Shown here: piece after piece, positions 7,511-18,255 of the stretch | Numbering within the stretch: position 1 is the first letter of the stretch | Layout: each line of letters opens with the position of its first letter | Source of the DNA: Kerstersia gyiorum | Lineage (GTDB): Bacteria > Pseudomonadota > Gammaproteobacteria > Burkholderiales > Burkholderiaceae_B | Direction of reading: 5' to 3' | Assembly: GCF_004216755.1 (NCBI RefSeq) | Contig: NZ_SGWZ01000003.1 | Location: forward strand, 1-64,000 | DNA length: 64,000 nucleotides | Made by a program: the position numbers and the translations under genes | Notes under the pieces: model-generated | Database searches by the model: none | What the model was told of the DNA's origin: nothing | Seen by the model: only the letters and a program-made list of their open reading frames with translations

Positions 7511-9244
7511 GTGCACCCCCAACATACCGCGACACCTTCACGCCTGACCGCCACTGCCACCCGGAAACTGCCCCGCATGGCGCTGCTTTGCCTGGCTGCC
7601 GTCTATATCCTGGCCGGCCTGTTTTTCCGCGACCCATGGAAAAGCGACGATATCATCGGCGTGGCCACCATGCTGACCGCGCTGCGCGAAGGCCCGCTGG
7701 GCTGGCTGCTGCCACAGATCGGCAACTATGCCTACGCCCAGGGCGGCCCGCTGCCCACCTGGGCGGGCGCCATCACCATCTGGCTCGCCGGCCCGATCAT
7801 GGGCGATTTCGCCGCCGCTCGGCTGCCCAATCTGATCTGGTTCGGCATCATGGCCAGCGCCACCTGGTATGGCACTTACCTGCTGGGCCGCCGTCCGGAA
7901 GCGCAACCCCTGGCACTGCCCTTCGGCGGCGAGCCGAAGGCGCGCGATTACGGCCGCATGCTGGCCGATACCGCCCTGCTGCTGGTGCTGGCGACCGTCG
8001 GCATCCTGCTGCGCGTGCATGAAAGCTCATCCATGCCCGCCATGCTGGCCTGCCTGGCGCTGGCTTACTACGGCATGGCTCGCATGTTGGACAAGCCGTT
8101 GAGCGGCGCTGCCACGCTGGGGCTGGCGCTGGCCGGCGCCATGCTGACGCGTGGCCTGCCGGGCGCGCTGCCGATTCTGCTGGCCATGCTCATCCTGCTG
8201 CTGCCCGCACCGCGCCACGTCAGCCTGCCGCGCCAGTGGCTGGTCGCCGCGCTGGCGCTGGCCGCGCTGCTGTTCCTGGCCTGGTATATGCCTGCACGCG
8301 CAGCCAACCCCTACTGGGTAGACCAATGGTTGGGCTGGAACCTGGGGCAGTTCGGTGCGCCCAAGGCCACGGTCATCCTGCGCACCCTGCGCGACCTGTC
8401 CTGGTTCCTGTGGCCGACCTGGCCCCTGGCGCTGCTGGCGCTGTGGCGCTGGCGCCAATGGACTGCCGCACCACACATCCGCCTGCCTGCCTCCCTTGCA
8501 GCCGGCGCCGTGCTCTGCCTGCTGGCCATGGGCGAACCCTTCGAACCCGAATTCGCCATGCTGGTGCTGCCTTTCGCCGTACTGGCAGCTTTCGCGCTTC
8601 CCACCCTGCGCCGTGGCGTGGTCAATACGCTGGACTGGTTCGCCATCATGTGTTTTTCGCTCACCGTGGCCTCCGTCTGGCTGGGGTGGGTAGCGTTGCA
8701 TTTCGGCTGGCCTACCAAGATTGCGGGCAATATTGCCCGCCAGACCACCGGGTTCGAACCCCACATCAATCTCCTGGCCACATTGCTGGCCCTGGTCACC
8801 ACCGGCCTGTGGGCTGCGCTGGTGAGCTGGCGGCTGCGCACCCAGCCCACGGCCCTATGGCGCGGCACCATCCTGTCCGCCTGCGGCCTGACGGCCACCT
8901 GGGTCCTGCTGGCCCTGCTGTGGCTGCCTGCCATTGACTACGCGCGCAGCTACCGTGCCACCTCGGAGGAATTGTCGCAGGCCATCGCGGCCAATATCCG
9001 GCCCGGTGAATGCGTACGCAGCGCCGGCCTGGGCCTGGCGCAGCGCGCCGCCTTCCAGGTGTTCTCCAACCTGAATTTCGATTTCTCGGGCAACTGCAAT
9101 CTGGTACTGCTGCAAACGACCAATCGCAGGCTGGAAAGCGCTGGCCTGCCCTCTCTGGCACGCGAAGGGCAGATACTGTGGCGCGGCGGCCGTACCGCGG
9201 ACCGTCACGAGGTGTTCTTCCTGGTCAGGCGCGCCGCACCATGA
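7511..9244 (+). CDS. Integral-membrane glycosyltransferase (GT39/ArnT-like)
   Basis: A polytopic protein of 577 residues with about a dozen hydrophobic segments and a soluble C-terminal domain. The first loop carries FRDPWKSDD, the acidic loop expected of ArnT/PMT-type (GT-C) transferases that use polyprenyl-phosphate sugars, so transfer of a sugar to lipid A or protein is plausible but unproven. The start is uncertain: GTG at 7511 gives a 22-residue basic N-terminus, and ATG at 7577 begins just before the first membrane helix; neither has a strong ribosome-binding site. Its stop overlaps the ATG of the MATE gene, so the two are translationally coupled. Confidence 0.75.
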   Translation: MHPQHTATPSRLTATATRKLPRMALLCLAAVYILAGLFFRDPWKSDDIIGVATMLTALREGPLGWLLPQIGNYAYAQGGPLPTWAGAITIWLAGPIMGDFAAARLPNLIWFGIMASATWYGTYLLGRRPEAQPLALPFGGEPKARDYGRMLADTALLLVLATVGILLRVHESSSMPAMLACLALAYYGMARMLDKPLSGAATLGLALAGAMLTRGLPGALPILLAMLILLLPAPRHVSLPRQWLVAALALAALLFLAWYMPARAANPYWVDQWLGWNLGQFGAPKATVILRTLRDLSWFLWPTWPLALLALWRWRQWTAAPHIRLPASLAAGAVLCLLAMGEPFEPEFAMLVLPFAVLAAFALPTLRRGVVNTLDWFAIMCFSLTVASVWLGWVALHFGWPTKIAGNIARQTTGFEPHINLLATLLALVTTGLWAALVSWRLRTQPTALWRGTILSACGLTATWVLLALLWLPAIDYARSYRATSEELSQAIAANIRPGECVRSAGLGLAQRAAFQVFSNLNFDFSGNCNLVLLQTTNRRLESAGLPSLAREGQILWRGGRTADRHEVFFLVRRAAP

Positions 9245-10644
9245 GTGCCGCTGCACTACCCGGGCTGCGGCACAACCTGGCCCTGATCGCCCGCAACGCC
9301 TGGCCCGTCCTGATCAGCCAGTGGGCCGGCGTTGCCTTCGGCGTACTCGACACGGCCATGACGGGCCACGCCTCTCCCACGGACCTGGCGGCCATGGGCT
9401 TGTCTGTCTCGATCTACGTCACGGTGTTCGTCGGCCTGATGGGAGTGCTGCATGCGCTGATTCCCATCCTTTCCCAGCAATTCGGCGCCAAGCAATACCA
9501 TGAGCTGGGCCGCACCTGGGGCCAGGGTGTCTGGCTGGCGCTGGCCCTGTCCGTCATCGGCGCGATACTGATGCTGTTCCCCGACATGTGGCTGAGCCTG
9601 TCGGGCGACGTCGCGCCGGAAGTGCGAGCCAGCATCGCCGCTTACCTGAGGGCGCTGGCGCTGGCCCTGCCCTTCGCACTGGTTTTCCGGACCATCTATG
9701 CCCTGGGCAACGCCGTATCGCGCCCGAAAATCGTGATGGCCATCAATCTGGCCGGCATCGGCTTCAAGGCATTTTTCAACTGGCTGCTGATCTACGGCAA
9801 CCTTGGCCTGCCGGCGCTGGGCGCACAGGGCGCCGGCCTGTCCACGGCTCTGGTCTATGTCATTTCACTGACCGCCGGCATCCTGGTGCTGCGACACGAC
9901 ACGTTCTTCCGCCAGTTCGCACTGCGCATGGGCCGAATTCGCTGGAGCGACCAGAAAACCCTGCTGCGCCTGGGCCTACCCATGGGCGGCTCCTACCTGA
10001 TCGAAGTGTCCGCCTTCACATTCATGGCCCTGCTGGTCGCCCGCGAAGGCACCTATGTCATCGGCGCGCAGCAGATCATTTCCAACCTGGCAGCCCTCTG
10101 CTTCATGATGCCCATGGCCATCGGCGTAGCTACCGCAGCGCTGTCCGCCCGCGCGCTGGGCGCCCGCGACCCCATGCTGTCGCGCCGCATCAGCAGCGCC
10201 GGTATCGTGCTGGCGCTATGCGGCGCCGTGGTCACGGTCTGTATCCTGGTGCTGGGACGGCCCCTGATCGTGCGCGCCTACACCGACGAGCCGCATGTCG
10301 CCGCCGTGGTGCTGACGCTGATGCCACTGCTGGTGCTGTTCCATATCGTCGATTGCATGCAGTGCATCAATTCCTATCTACTACGAGCCCACAAAGTGGC
10401 CTTCGTGCCCATGCTGCTGCAAGGCCTGGCGCTGGGCGGCGTCGGCCTGGCCGGCGGCTGGTATCTGGGCCTGGGCCCGGGCCGCGGCCTGCTGGATGGT
10501 GTGCGCGAAGCACTGATTCCGGGATCGCCGCAAGGCGCGGGTACCATGTGGCTCATGGCATCAGTGGGCCTGGCGCTCTCGGCGGCCCTGCTGCACAGCT
10601 GGTACCGGCGCGTCTCGCGCCAGTCCCTGCAGGACAACCGCTGA
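9241..10644 (+). CDS. MATE family efflux transporter
   Basis: A 467-residue inner-membrane transporter with about 12 hydrophobic helices in two homologous halves. MATE features include an early GVLDTAMTGHAS helix and the repeated pattern around IYALGNAVSRPKIVM. Family members export cationic drugs or metabolites using Na+ or H+ gradients. The ATG overlaps the previous stop (ATGA), so it is co-translated with the membrane glycosyltransferase; a shared substrate is not evident. It converges on orn across an inverted repeat. Confidence 0.9.
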   Translation: MSAAALPGLRHNLALIARNAWPVLISQWAGVAFGVLDTAMTGHASPTDLAAMGLSVSIYVTVFVGLMGVLHALIPILSQQFGAKQYHELGRTWGQGVWLALALSVIGAILMLFPDMWLSLSGDVAPEVRASIAAYLRALALALPFALVFRTIYALGNAVSRPKIVMAINLAGIGFKAFFNWLLIYGNLGLPALGAQGAGLSTALVYVISLTAGILVLRHDTFFRQFALRMGRIRWSDQKTLLRLGLPMGGSYLIEVSAFTFMALLVAREGTYVIGAQQIISNLAALCFMMPMAIGVATAALSARALGARDPMLSRRISSAGIVLALCGAVVTVCILVLGRPLIVRAYTDEPHVAAVVLTLMPLLVLFHIVDCMQCINSYLLRAHKVAFVPMLLQGLALGGVGLAGGWYLGLGPGRGLLDGVREALIPGSPQGAGTMWLMASVGLALSAALLHSWYRRVSRQSLQDNR

Positions 10645-10655
10645 GCCAGCCCGCC

Positions 10656-10729
10656 CAGGGATGAAAAAGCCGGCCCGGGCACGCTAGCCTGGCCGGCCTG
10701 GTCGCGGCATCCTGGACAATTCATCCCTG
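10656..10729. terminator. Nested inverted repeat between the convergent MATE and orn genes
   Basis: The outer arms CAGGGATGAA (10656-10665) and TTCATCCCTG (10720-10729) match perfectly, and inside them GCCGGCC (10669-10675) pairs with GGCCGGC (10691-10697). The position between two converging stop codons suggests a two-way termination structure, although there is no long T-run. Confidence 0.45.
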
Positions 10730-10741
10730 CCCTGGCACGCC

Positions 10742-11287
10742 TTACACCTTGAGGAAATGCTCGCGGTAGTATTTCAGTTCATCAATGGATTCGTAGATAT
10801 CCGCCAGGGCTTCGTGGCGCGATTTTTTCTCGAAGCCTTTATAGACCTCGGGCTTCCAGCGCCGCGCCAGCTCCTTGAGCGTGCTCACGTCCAGGTTACG
10901 GTAATGGAAGAACTGTTCCAGACGCGGCATGTAACGGAACATGAAGCGGCGGTCCTGGCTGATGGTATTGCCGCACAGCGGCGATTTTCCCGCCGGCACA
11001 TGCTGCGCCAGGAACGCCAGCAGGATATCCTCTGCCTGGGCTTCCGTCGTCGTCGATGCACGCACCCGTTCGGTCAGGCCGCTGCGGCCATGCGTGGCGG
11101 TATTCCATTTGTCCATCGCGTTGAGCAGGCTGTCGTCCTGGTGGATCGCCAGCACCGGGCCTTCTGCCACGACGCTGAGATCAGGTTCCGTTACAACAAC
11201 AGCCACTTCAATGATGCGTTCTTTTTCCGGGTCCAGGCCAGTCATTTCCATGTCCAGCCAGACCAGGCGATTTTCGTTCCGAGCCAT
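10742..11287 (-). CDS. orn: Oligoribonuclease
   Basis: A 3'-5' exonuclease that degrades very short RNAs and pGpG, finishing mRNA and c-di-GMP turnover. The 181-residue protein ([20 protein letters not shown]) has the DEDDh exonuclease motifs: the D-x-E pair in [10 protein letters not shown], the middle acidic motif in [10 protein letters not shown] and the C-terminal [12 protein letters not shown] at 11287 is chosen because it matches the family; the frame extends upstream without similarity. It diverges from the M48 protease gene with 46 nt between starts. Confidence 0.97.
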   Translation of the reverse strand: MARNENRLVWLDMEMTGLDPEKERIIEVAVVVTEPDLSVVAEGPVLAIHQDDSLLNAMDKWNTATHGRSGLTERVRASTTTEAQAEDILLAFLAQHVPAGKSPLCGNTISQDRRFMFRYMPRLEQFFHYRNLDVSTLKELARRWKPEVYKGFEKKSRHEALADIYESIDELKYYREHFLKV

Positions 11288-11333
11288 ATAATCTGCCTTT
11301 AAAACACGACATTTTCTCATACCGCCAGCCTCC

Positions 11334-12614
11334 ATGCTCCTGCCCGACGCCTTTCCTTCCTCCCTGACCTGGCTGTTCCTTGCCGCCCTGGTGCTGAACC
11401 TGCTGGTCAAGCGGCTGCTGGGCTGGCGCCATGCGCGCCATGTGCAGACTCACCGCGACCGCGTACCGGAAGCATTTGCCGGCCATATCGGCCTGTTCAG
11501 TCACCAGCGCGCGGCAAACTATACGGTCGCGCGCCTGCGGCTGGGCTGGCTGAACACCTGCGCCGACGCCGTGGTCCTGCTGATACTGACACTGGGCGGC
11601 GGGCTGGCGGCGCTGGAAAGCTGGATCGCTGCCTGGCAATGGCCGCCGCTGGCGCATCAATTGGCCCTGTTAGGCCTGGCCTTGCTGGTCATGGCGCCGA
11701 TCGACCTGGTTTTCAATTGGTGGCGCCATTTCCGGCTGGAGGCGCGTTTCGGCTTCAATCGCATGACCCAGCGCCTGTTTGTCGCCGACACGATCAAGGG
11801 CACGCTGCTGAGCATTCTGCTGGGCGCCCCGCTGTCCGCCGCGGTGCTCGCGCTGATGGCATCGGGCCCCTATTGGTGGCTCTACGCGTGGCTGCTCTGG
11901 TCAGCCTTCAGCCTGTTCATCATGTTGGTGTTCCCCGCCTGGATCGCGCCACTGTTCAACCGCTTCTCGCCGCTCAACGACGATGCGCTCGGCGCGCGCA
12001 TCCACGCGCTGGCCCAACGCTGCGGCTTTGCCCTCAATGGCCTGTACGTCATGGATAGCTCGCGCCGTTCGGCGCACGGCAATGCCTATTTCACCGGCAT
12101 GGGCAAAATGCGCCGCATCGTCTTCTTCGATACCTTGCTGGCCAAACTGAACCATGATGAAATCGAAGCCGTGCTGGCCCACGAGCTGGGGCACTTCAGG
12201 CACGGCCATATCCGCCAGCGCCTGCTGCTGGCGCAATTCCTGTCGCTCGTGACCCTGGGCATACTGGCCTGGCTGGCCGCCCAGCCAGGCTTCTACACCG
12301 CGTTCAACGCTGTCCCGGCCAACGCATCCAGCCAGCCCGCCATGGCCCTGCTGCTGTTTTTCCTGGTCAGCCCGGTCTTCACCTTTTTCCTGACGCCCGT
12401 GCGCAGCTGGCTGTCGCGCCGCCATGAATACCAGGCCGATGCCTATGCCGCCGCACAGAGCCAGCCTGCATTCCTGGTCGCGGCCCTGCTCAAACTCTAT
12501 AACGATAACGCCGCCACCTTGACTCCCGACCCCGTGCATTCCGCGTTCTACGACACCCACCCGCCCGCCGCGCTGCGTATCGCCCATCTCAACCAGCTGG
12601 AGCAGGCAGCATGA
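11334..12614 (+). CDS. M48 family membrane metalloprotease (Ste24-like)
   Basis: A 426-residue integral membrane zinc protease related to CAAX prenyl protease Ste24. The zinc motif HELGH starts at residue 283, the downstream glutamate lies in [12 protein letters not shown], and several helices flank the site. In bacteria such proteins probably act in membrane protein quality control. It is divergent from orn, and its stop overlaps the rsgA start (ATGA), an arrangement also seen in other betaproteobacteria. Confidence 0.92.
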   Translation: MLLPDAFPSSLTWLFLAALVLNLLVKRLLGWRHARHVQTHRDRVPEAFAGHIGLFSHQRAANYTVARLRLGWLNTCADAVVLLILTLGGGLAALESWIAAWQWPPLAHQLALLGLALLVMAPIDLVFNWWRHFRLEARFGFNRMTQRLFVADTIKGTLLSILLGAPLSAAVLALMASGPYWWLYAWLLWSAFSLFIMLVFPAWIAPLFNRFSPLNDDALGARIHALAQRCGFALNGLYVMDSSRRSAHGNAYFTGMGKMRRIVFFDTLLAKLNHDEIEAVLAHELGHFRHGHIRQRLLLAQFLSLVTLGILAWLAAQPGFYTAFNAVPANASSQPAMALLLFFLVSPVFTFFLTPVRSWLSRRHEYQADAYAAAQSQPAFLVAALLKLYNDNAATLTPDPVHSAFYDTHPPAALRIAHLNQLEQAA

Positions 12615-13513
12615 GCAGCACGCTGGAAGGCCGCGTCATTGCCGCCCATGGCCGGCACTATGAAGTGGAACTGGAGGACGGCAGCCTGCGCCAGTGCTAT
12701 CCGCGCGGCAAGAAGGCCGCAGCCGCGGCCGTGGGGGATTATGTGACGATCGCCCCGGAAGGACTGGACGGCGGCAGTATTGCTGCCGTGCGCGAGCGCA
12801 GCAACCTGCTGTACCGCTCGGACGCCATGCGCACCAAGCAATTCGCCGCCAATGTCGACCGGCTGCTGATCGTGGTTGCGGTACAACCCACCTTTTCCGA
12901 TGACCTGCTGGGACGGGCGCTGGCTGGTGCCTGGTCGGTAGGCATCGAACCCCTGATATTGCTGAACAAGACCGACCTGGCCGAAGGGCTGGTCCTGGCG
13001 GAAACCCGCCTGGCCCCGTATGAACGGCTGGGTGTGCCCGTGCTGCGCTTGAGCGCCCACGATAACGAAGCCACCCGCGCGCGCCTGGCCCCCGAGCTGG
13101 CGGGCCGCACCAGCCTGCTGCTGGGGCAAAGCGGCATGGGCAAATCCACCCTGCTCAACGCCCTGGCCCCCGAGGCTGGCGCCGCCACCCGCGAGCATTC
13201 GACGGCGCTGGATACCGGCAGGCACACCACCACCAGCACCCGGCTGTACCACCTGCCGGCACCCGGCGGCGACCTCATCGACTCACCGGGATTCCAGGCT
13301 TTCGGCCTGCAGCATCTGTCGGCCGGCGATATCGAACGCGGTTTTCCCGAATTCGCCTCGCATATCCCGTCCTGCCGCTTCTATAACTGCACCCATAGGC
13401 GCGAACCCGGCTGTGGCGTGCTGGCAGCGCTGGAAAGCGGCGCCATCGACACGGGACGCTATGCACTGTACCTGCGCCTGCTAGACGAACTGGAAGCCGG
13501 GCAACGTTATTGA
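12611..13513 (+). CDS. rsgA: Small ribosomal subunit biogenesis GTPase RsgA
   Basis: A circularly permuted GTPase that helps mature the 30S subunit. In its 300 residues an N-terminal OB-fold is followed by G4 NKTD, then G1 GQSGMGKST and G3 DSPG, the permuted order diagnostic of RsgA. The C-terminal zinc-binding motif C-RFYN-CTH-REPG-C is intact. The ATG overlaps the stop of the M48 gene. Confidence 0.97.
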   Translation: MSSTLEGRVIAAHGRHYEVELEDGSLRQCYPRGKKAAAAAVGDYVTIAPEGLDGGSIAAVRERSNLLYRSDAMRTKQFAANVDRLLIVVAVQPTFSDDLLGRALAGAWSVGIEPLILLNKTDLAEGLVLAETRLAPYERLGVPVLRLSAHDNEATRARLAPELAGRTSLLLGQSGMGKSTLLNALAPEAGAATREHSTALDTGRHTTTSTRLYHLPAPGGDLIDSPGFQAFGLQHLSAGDIERGFPEFASHIPSCRFYNCTHRREPGCGVLAALESGAIDTGRYALYLRLLDELEAGQRY

Positions 13514-13568
13514 GACACGTGCCCGCACACCAACAGCTCGCCCTGTCCGAGCGGGAATGGCCCTACTC

Positions 13569-14282
13569 TTATTTAGCCGGGCGCAGCGCCAGGTAGAGAT
13601 TGCGCAGCATCGCCGCCGTGGCGCCCCAGATGAAATATTTGTCCCAGGAAACCGAGTAGTAGCGGCGGCTGGCGCCATCGGGCAATTGCGCGGAATGGAT
13701 ACGGTAGTTGGCCGGGTCCAGCAGGTATTCCAGCGGCGCCTCGAAAATTTCGGCGACTTCCCGCGCCGCCGGTTCCAGCGAGGGGTTGCCCTCCACCCAG
13801 GCCGCAATCGGCGTGACGGCAAAACCGGTGACGGTCAGGTATTGCGGCAAGGTGCCCAGCACCCGCACCTGATCAGGCCGCAAACCGATTTCTTCGTGGC
13901 TTTCGCGCAGTGCCGTCGCCACCGGGCCAGCGTCGCTGTGTTCGGCGCGTCCACCGGGGAAACTGATCTGTCCTGCATGATGGCTGAGGTTGGCGCTGCG
14001 TTGCGTCAGCAGCATGCCCGCGCCATCGCCCCGCATAACGATAGGCATCAGTACCGCCGCAGGCACGGGCCGCATGGCGGCAGGCAAGGCACGCAGGCTC
14101 AAGCCGATATCGCCGCCTAGTACAGACCCCGGCGCCGGTCCCAACTGGCCCAGCCGCGCCTGGATCGCGTCGCCAGTCAGCAACTCCGCCGGCAGGCGCG
14201 CTTCGACAGGGATTGGCGTCCATGGTTGAGCCTGCGGATCGAAGATCTGCGGTTCCTTGGAGGTTTCGGATGCGTCAGCCAT
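13569..14282 (-). CDS. nudL: Nudix hydrolase, CoA pyrophosphatase type
   Basis: A hydrolase of 237 residues expected to cleave CoA or CoA esters into phosphopantetheine and 3',5'-ADP. The CoA-pyrophosphatase signature LLTQRSANLSHHAGQISFPGG precedes the Nudix box, whose REsHEEIGL core is intact; the upstream acidic position is Asp, as usual in NudL. ATG at 14282 has AGGAA eight bases upstream and is preferred to an in-frame start 57 nt earlier. It is convergent with rsgA and has its own promoter candidate at 14482-14509. Confidence 0.9.
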   Translation of the reverse strand: MADASETSKEPQIFDPQAQPWTPIPVEARLPAELLTGDAIQARLGQLGPAPGSVLGGDIGLSLRALPAAMRPVPAAVLMPIVMRGDGAGMLLTQRSANLSHHAGQISFPGGRAEHSDAGPVATALRESHEEIGLRPDQVRVLGTLPQYLTVTGFAVTPIAAWVEGNPSLEPAAREVAEIFEAPLEYLLDPANYRIHSAQLPDGASRRYYSVSWDKYFIWGATAAMLRNLYLALRPAK

Positions 14283-14481
14283 GGTACTTATTCCTACGCC
14301 AGCCGCAATGGGGGCCTTCCGCCACGGCATGCCTGCCACTGCACGCCACCAGCAGTCGGAGGCTGGCTTATCTGGTTATTGCTATGTTATTGACCGGCAG
14401 TATATCCCTGGGTTCCCCAAGCGCAATGCCACCGCTCGGCAAACCGCTGCGCGGGCAAGATGAGCCACGGATTTGAATCGC

Positions 14482-14509
14482 ATTATCCGATACATACTAA
14501 TTTAATCAA
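14482..14509 (-). promoter_or_regulatory. Candidate nudL promoter in an AT-rich patch
   Basis: TTGATT (14504-14509), a 16-bp spacer and GATAAT (14482-14487) face nudL on the minus strand. They sit in the most AT-rich patch of the 14283-14679 gap (about 14480-14550). No gene is seen in that gap; the transcript would have a leader of about 190 nt. Confidence 0.5.
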
Positions 14510-14679
14510 AACTTATTAATTTTTCGCTTTATTTATATTTTTTGCGCAAAAAGACCAGACATTGCCCTGATCTGTGTTTTCGTCCTTCCACCATCCATCT
14601 TCCGCCTGCCCTTGCCGTGTTGCCAACCCGCATGCGCGCCATCGGATTCCGGCGGCAACACCCGGCATGGCGGCGGGAA

Positions 14680-16428
14680 TCAGGTGATGTCCGCCAGTGC
14701 GGCCGCAGCCTCCAGCTGGCTGCCCTCGGCAGCCAAAAGCACGATACGTCCAGCCCGCGGCGCCACGATGTTCATCTCCATTTTCATGGCCTCCATGATG
14801 GCCAGCAAGTCACCCTCTTCGACCTGAGCGCCATCTTCCACTTTCCAGCGCTGCAACATACCGGCAATCGGGGCCAGCACTGCGGGCGGTTGTTCCAAAG
14901 GCGTGGCCGCAATGTCCGGCGCAGCACCTGAATGCCGTCCTTCGGCCTGTGCAGGCAGGCCCGCCAGGCCTTGCAACAAGGTGAGCGGCAGACCCAATGC
15001 TACCCGTCGCCCGTCCCACTCGATATCCAGGCGCTGCAAGGCGGGCGCCAGCGCCTGCCGGGCAGGCGTTTCGGCCGGCAAGGTATTGGCAAAATCCGTT
15101 TCTATCCAGCGCGTGTGCACCCTGAACGGCTCGGCCCCGGTGAAATCCTCATGCGCCATGACGGCACGGTGAAAGGGCAAGACGGTCGCCAGGCCTTCGA
15201 CCCGGAACTCCGCCAGCGCGCGACGGGCCCGGGCGATTGCCTGGGCCCGCGTCGCGCCCGTCACGATCAGCTTGGCCAGCAGGGAATCAAAATGGCCGGA
15301 TACCTCCGACCCTGCCGTCACACCGCTATCCACACGCACGCCGGGTCCGGATGGCGGGTCAAAGCGCCGTACCGGTCCAGGGCAAGGCAGGAATCCGCGC
15401 CCGACATCCTCGGCATTGATGCGGAATTCAAAAGCATGGCCACGAGGCGCCGGCGTGTCACGGAACGACAGCATTTCGCCATCCGCAATACGCAGCTGTT
15501 CCAGCACCAAATCCACACCCGCTGTTTCTTCGGTCACGGGATGTTCGACCTGCAAGCGCGTATTAACCTCCAGAAACGAGATGGCGCCATTGACGCTAAG
15601 CAGGAACTCCACCGTTCCGGCCCCGACGTAGCCAGCCGCCAGACAGATATCGCGCGCGGCACCGTGGATGCGTTCACGCTGTTCATCGCTCAGGAATGGC
15701 GCCGGCGCTTCCTCTACCAATTTCTGGTTGCGCCGCTGCAGCGAGCAATCGCGCGTGCCCACAACCACGACGTTGCCATGCTGGTCGGCCAGCACCTGGG
15801 CTTCCACGTGCCTGGGCCGGTCCAGGAACTGCTCGACGAAGCATTCGCCTCGGCCAAAGGCGGCTGAGGCCTCACGCACTGCGGATGCATACAGTTCTTC
15901 GATTTCTTCCAGTTTCCGGGCGACTTTCAGGCCGCGCCCGCCCCCACCGAAAGCCGCCTTGATCGCAACCGGCAAGCCGTGTTGCCGTGCGAACACCACG
16001 ACTTCTCCAGCATTGCGCACCGGATCACTGGTGCCTTGCACCAAGGGTGCGCCAACCTTCATGGCCAGCTTGCGCGCCTGCACCTTATCGCCCAGTTGTT
16101 CGATGGCGGCAGGCGGCGGGCCTATCCATATCAGGCCCGCGTCGATAACCGCCCGCGCGAACGCCGCGTTTTCGGACAAGAAGCCATACCCGGGATGCAC
16201 TGCATCGGCCCCGCTGCGACGAGCCACCTCCAGCAGCTTGCCGATATCCAGATAGGTGTCGACGGAACGCTCGCCATGCAGCGCATAGGCTTCGTCGGCC
16301 ATGCGCACGTGCAGCGCATCGAAATCGGCGTCAGCATAGACCGCTACCGAGGCCACACCGTAATCGGCGCAGGCCCGGGCGATGCGCACGGCAATTTCAC
16401 CACGATTGGCGATGAGGATTTTTTTCAT
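14680..16428 (-). CDS. Biotin carboxylase fused to biotin carboxyl carrier domain
   Basis: The 582-residue protein has a biotin carboxylase half ([23 protein letters not shown]-grasp glycine loop [10 protein letters not shown], catalytic [14 protein letters not shown]) and a C-terminal biotinyl domain with EAMKMEM, the lysine being the biotinylation site. It resembles alpha subunits of acyl-CoA carboxylases, but no acyl-CoA carboxyltransferase gene is nearby. Instead its ATG overlaps the stop of the fused PxpB-PxpC gene. Loci encoding 5-oxoprolinase often carry such genes; their role there is unclear. The gene order here recreates the parts list of urea carboxylase. Confidence 0.9.
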   Translation of the reverse strand: MKKILIANRGEIAVRIARACADYGVASVAVYADADFDALHVRMADEAYALHGERSVDTYLDIGKLLEVARRSGADAVHPGYGFLSENAAFARAVIDAGLIWIGPPPAAIEQLGDKVQARKLAMKVGAPLVQGTSDPVRNAGEVVVFARQHGLPVAIKAAFGGGGRGLKVARKLEEIEELYASAVREASAAFGRGECFVEQFLDRPRHVEAQVLADQHGNVVVVGTRDCSLQRRNQKLVEEAPAPFLSDEQRERIHGAARDICLAAGYVGAGTVEFLLSVNGAISFLEVNTRLQVEHPVTEETAGVDLVLEQLRIADGEMLSFRDTPAPRGHAFEFRINAEDVGRGFLPCPGPVRRFDPPSGPGVRVDSGVTAGSEVSGHFDSLLAKLIVTGATRAQAIARARRALAEFRVEGLATVLPFHRAVMAHEDFTGAEPFRVHTRWIETDFANTLPAETPARQALAPALQRLDIEWDGRRVALGLPLTLLQGLAGLPAQAEGRHSGAAPDIAATPLEQPPAVLAPIAGMLQRWKVEDGAQVEEGDLLAIMEAMKMEMNIVAPRAGRIVLLAAEGSQLEAAAALADIT

Positions 16429-18122
16429 GGCAATGGCAGGATGGAAGGAGATGAAGCCGGAGCGGCTGCCGACACGTCGCCAGCAATCGGCCGGCGCTCA
16501 GGAATGATGGGCTGGAACGGCTCCAGCACACGCAGGCGTACCAATGCGCCTACCGGTATCTGCCCGGCACGGTCCAGGTCGTGGGGCGCCACGCAAGCAA
16601 TGACAGGATAGCCACCAGTCAAGGGGCGGTCAGCAAGAAACAGCACCGGCTGGCCGCTGGGAGGCACTTGCAGTGCGCCTGCAACCGTTCCTTCACTGGG
16701 CAATTCGGCCGTGAGGCTGCGGGCCAGCGGTACCGCCCCCTGCAGCCGTATCCCCACGCGATTCGATTGCGGGGTCACCTGCCAGGCTTGCTGCAGCAAT
16801 AGGGCCAGCGCTGCATCCGTAAACCAATCGGCGCGCGGCCCCAGCGTAATATCCAGCCAGACAGTCTCGCCAGGCGCGGGCATATCCGGACGGGACACAG
16901 CCGGTTCGCCCACGCAGCCGTGGCGGGCGGGCAGCACAGGTAGCCTGTCTCCGGCCCGCAAGGCGTCAGGGCCGATATGGGCCAGGGTATCGCTCGAGGC
17001 GCTGCCCAGGAATGTCTCAACGGCAAAGCCGCCACGCACTGCGAGATAGGCCCGGCTGCCGGCCCGGGCCGGACCGGCCTGAAAACGTTCGCCATCGGTC
17101 AATGCCAGCGGGCGATGGCTGGGCAGGCCGGCATGGCGCCCCTCACGGTCGCGCAGTATCAGCGGCGCGTCCGCGCCGGTCACAGCAATGACCACATCGC
17201 CCTGGCATTCGATTTCAAAACCACCGGGCACGAACTCGATGCAGGCAGTGCCTGCCGCGTTGCCGACCAGCCTGTTGGCCTCGCGCAGCGCCGCCTGGTC
17301 CAGCGCGCCCGAAGCGCTGACGCCCTGGCTCGCCAGCCCTGGCCGCCCCTGGTCCTGGAACAGCGCCAGCAACCCCGGCTGACGCATCACGCAAGCGGAC
17401 ATGCCGGTGGCAGCCGCAGCCGTTACGGACCCGACGGCCGGCAAGCGGGCCTGGGGACGGGAGTGCGGCTGATGCTGGCCGGAGCGACTGAAGACCGGCG
17501 CCCCGACAGGCCCGCGTTGCTCGATGAAGCGCACCCGCATTCCCGGTTGCAGCAGGGCCGGTACGGCGCGCGTGGCATCCCACATGGGCACATCGGTCAC
17601 GCCAATAATCTGCCAACCGCCTGGACTGGCCTGCGGATAAACACCGCTGAACCGGCCTGCCAGGCCGACGGCTCCCGCCGGAATTCGAGTGCGCGGGCTT
17701 GTTCGGCGCGGTACGTCGAATACCGGATCGCCACCGGCCAGATAGGCGAAACCTGGCGCAAAGCCCGTAAAGGCCACGCTATATGCGCTGCCTGTGTGAC
17801 GCCGTATCACTTCTTCCCGGCTCAGCCCCAGTAATTGGGCCACCTCGTCGAGGTCTTCGCCGTCATAGCGCACCGGAATTTCCACCAGTTCGCCTGGCTG
17901 TTGCGCGCCAGTCTGCGTACGCAACGCCGCAATGTGCCCGGCCAACACCTCGCGGCAGATCAATGCGGGCTGGAAACGCACCAGCACGGTACGCGCTGCC
18001 GGCACCAGTTCCTCGACACCCGGAAGAGGCTCGGCCTGCAGCGCCTCGAACAAGGCCAGTACCTGCGCCAGATCTTCAAGCTCGACCAGCATGGCATGCG
18101 AATTGACAGGAAGAAAACGCAA
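16425..18122 (-). CDS. pxpBC: 5-oxoprolinase subunits B and C fused (PxpB-PxpC)
   Basis: A single 565-residue chain. The N-terminal third is a PxpB/KipI domain ([33 protein letters not shown]), and from about residue 260 a PxpC/KipA domain follows ([35 protein letters not shown]). With PxpA it should hydrolyse 5-oxoproline to glutamate using ATP. The start is set at TTG 18122: it gives [10 protein letters not shown], matching PxpB N-termini, and has GGAG eight bases upstream, better than the TTG at 18164. The downstream biotin carboxylase gene overlaps by ATGA. Confidence 0.88.
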   Translation of the reverse strand: MRFLPVNSHAMLVELEDLAQVLALFEALQAEPLPGVEELVPAARTVLVRFQPALICREVLAGHIAALRTQTGAQQPGELVEIPVRYDGEDLDEVAQLLGLSREEVIRRHTGSAYSVAFTGFAPGFAYLAGGDPVFDVPRRTSPRTRIPAGAVGLAGRFSGVYPQASPGGWQIIGVTDVPMWDATRAVPALLQPGMRVRFIEQRGPVGAPVFSRSGQHQPHSRPQARLPAVGSVTAAAATGMSACVMRQPGLLALFQDQGRPGLASQGVSASGALDQAALREANRLVGNAAGTACIEFVPGGFEIECQGDVVIAVTGADAPLILRDREGRHAGLPSHRPLALTDGERFQAGPARAGSRAYLAVRGGFAVETFLGSASSDTLAHIGPDALRAGDRLPVLPARHGCVGEPAVSRPDMPAPGETVWLDITLGPRADWFTDAALALLLQQAWQVTPQSNRVGIRLQGAVPLARSLTAELPSEGTVAGALQVPPSGQPVLFLADRPLTGGYPVIACVAPHDLDRAGQIPVGALVRLRVLEPFQPIIPERRPIAGDVSAAAPASSPSILPLP

Positions 18123-18255
18123 GGGCAACACTCCAGTCTCAATCAAGGACAAACAGGCCGGCAACGACCAGGGAAACCCGTCGCGGCTCGGCGATCATGA
18201 CCGCTCATGCTCGGCTCGGCCGACATAGCATGGCATGAGAAGATCGCCTTCGCCA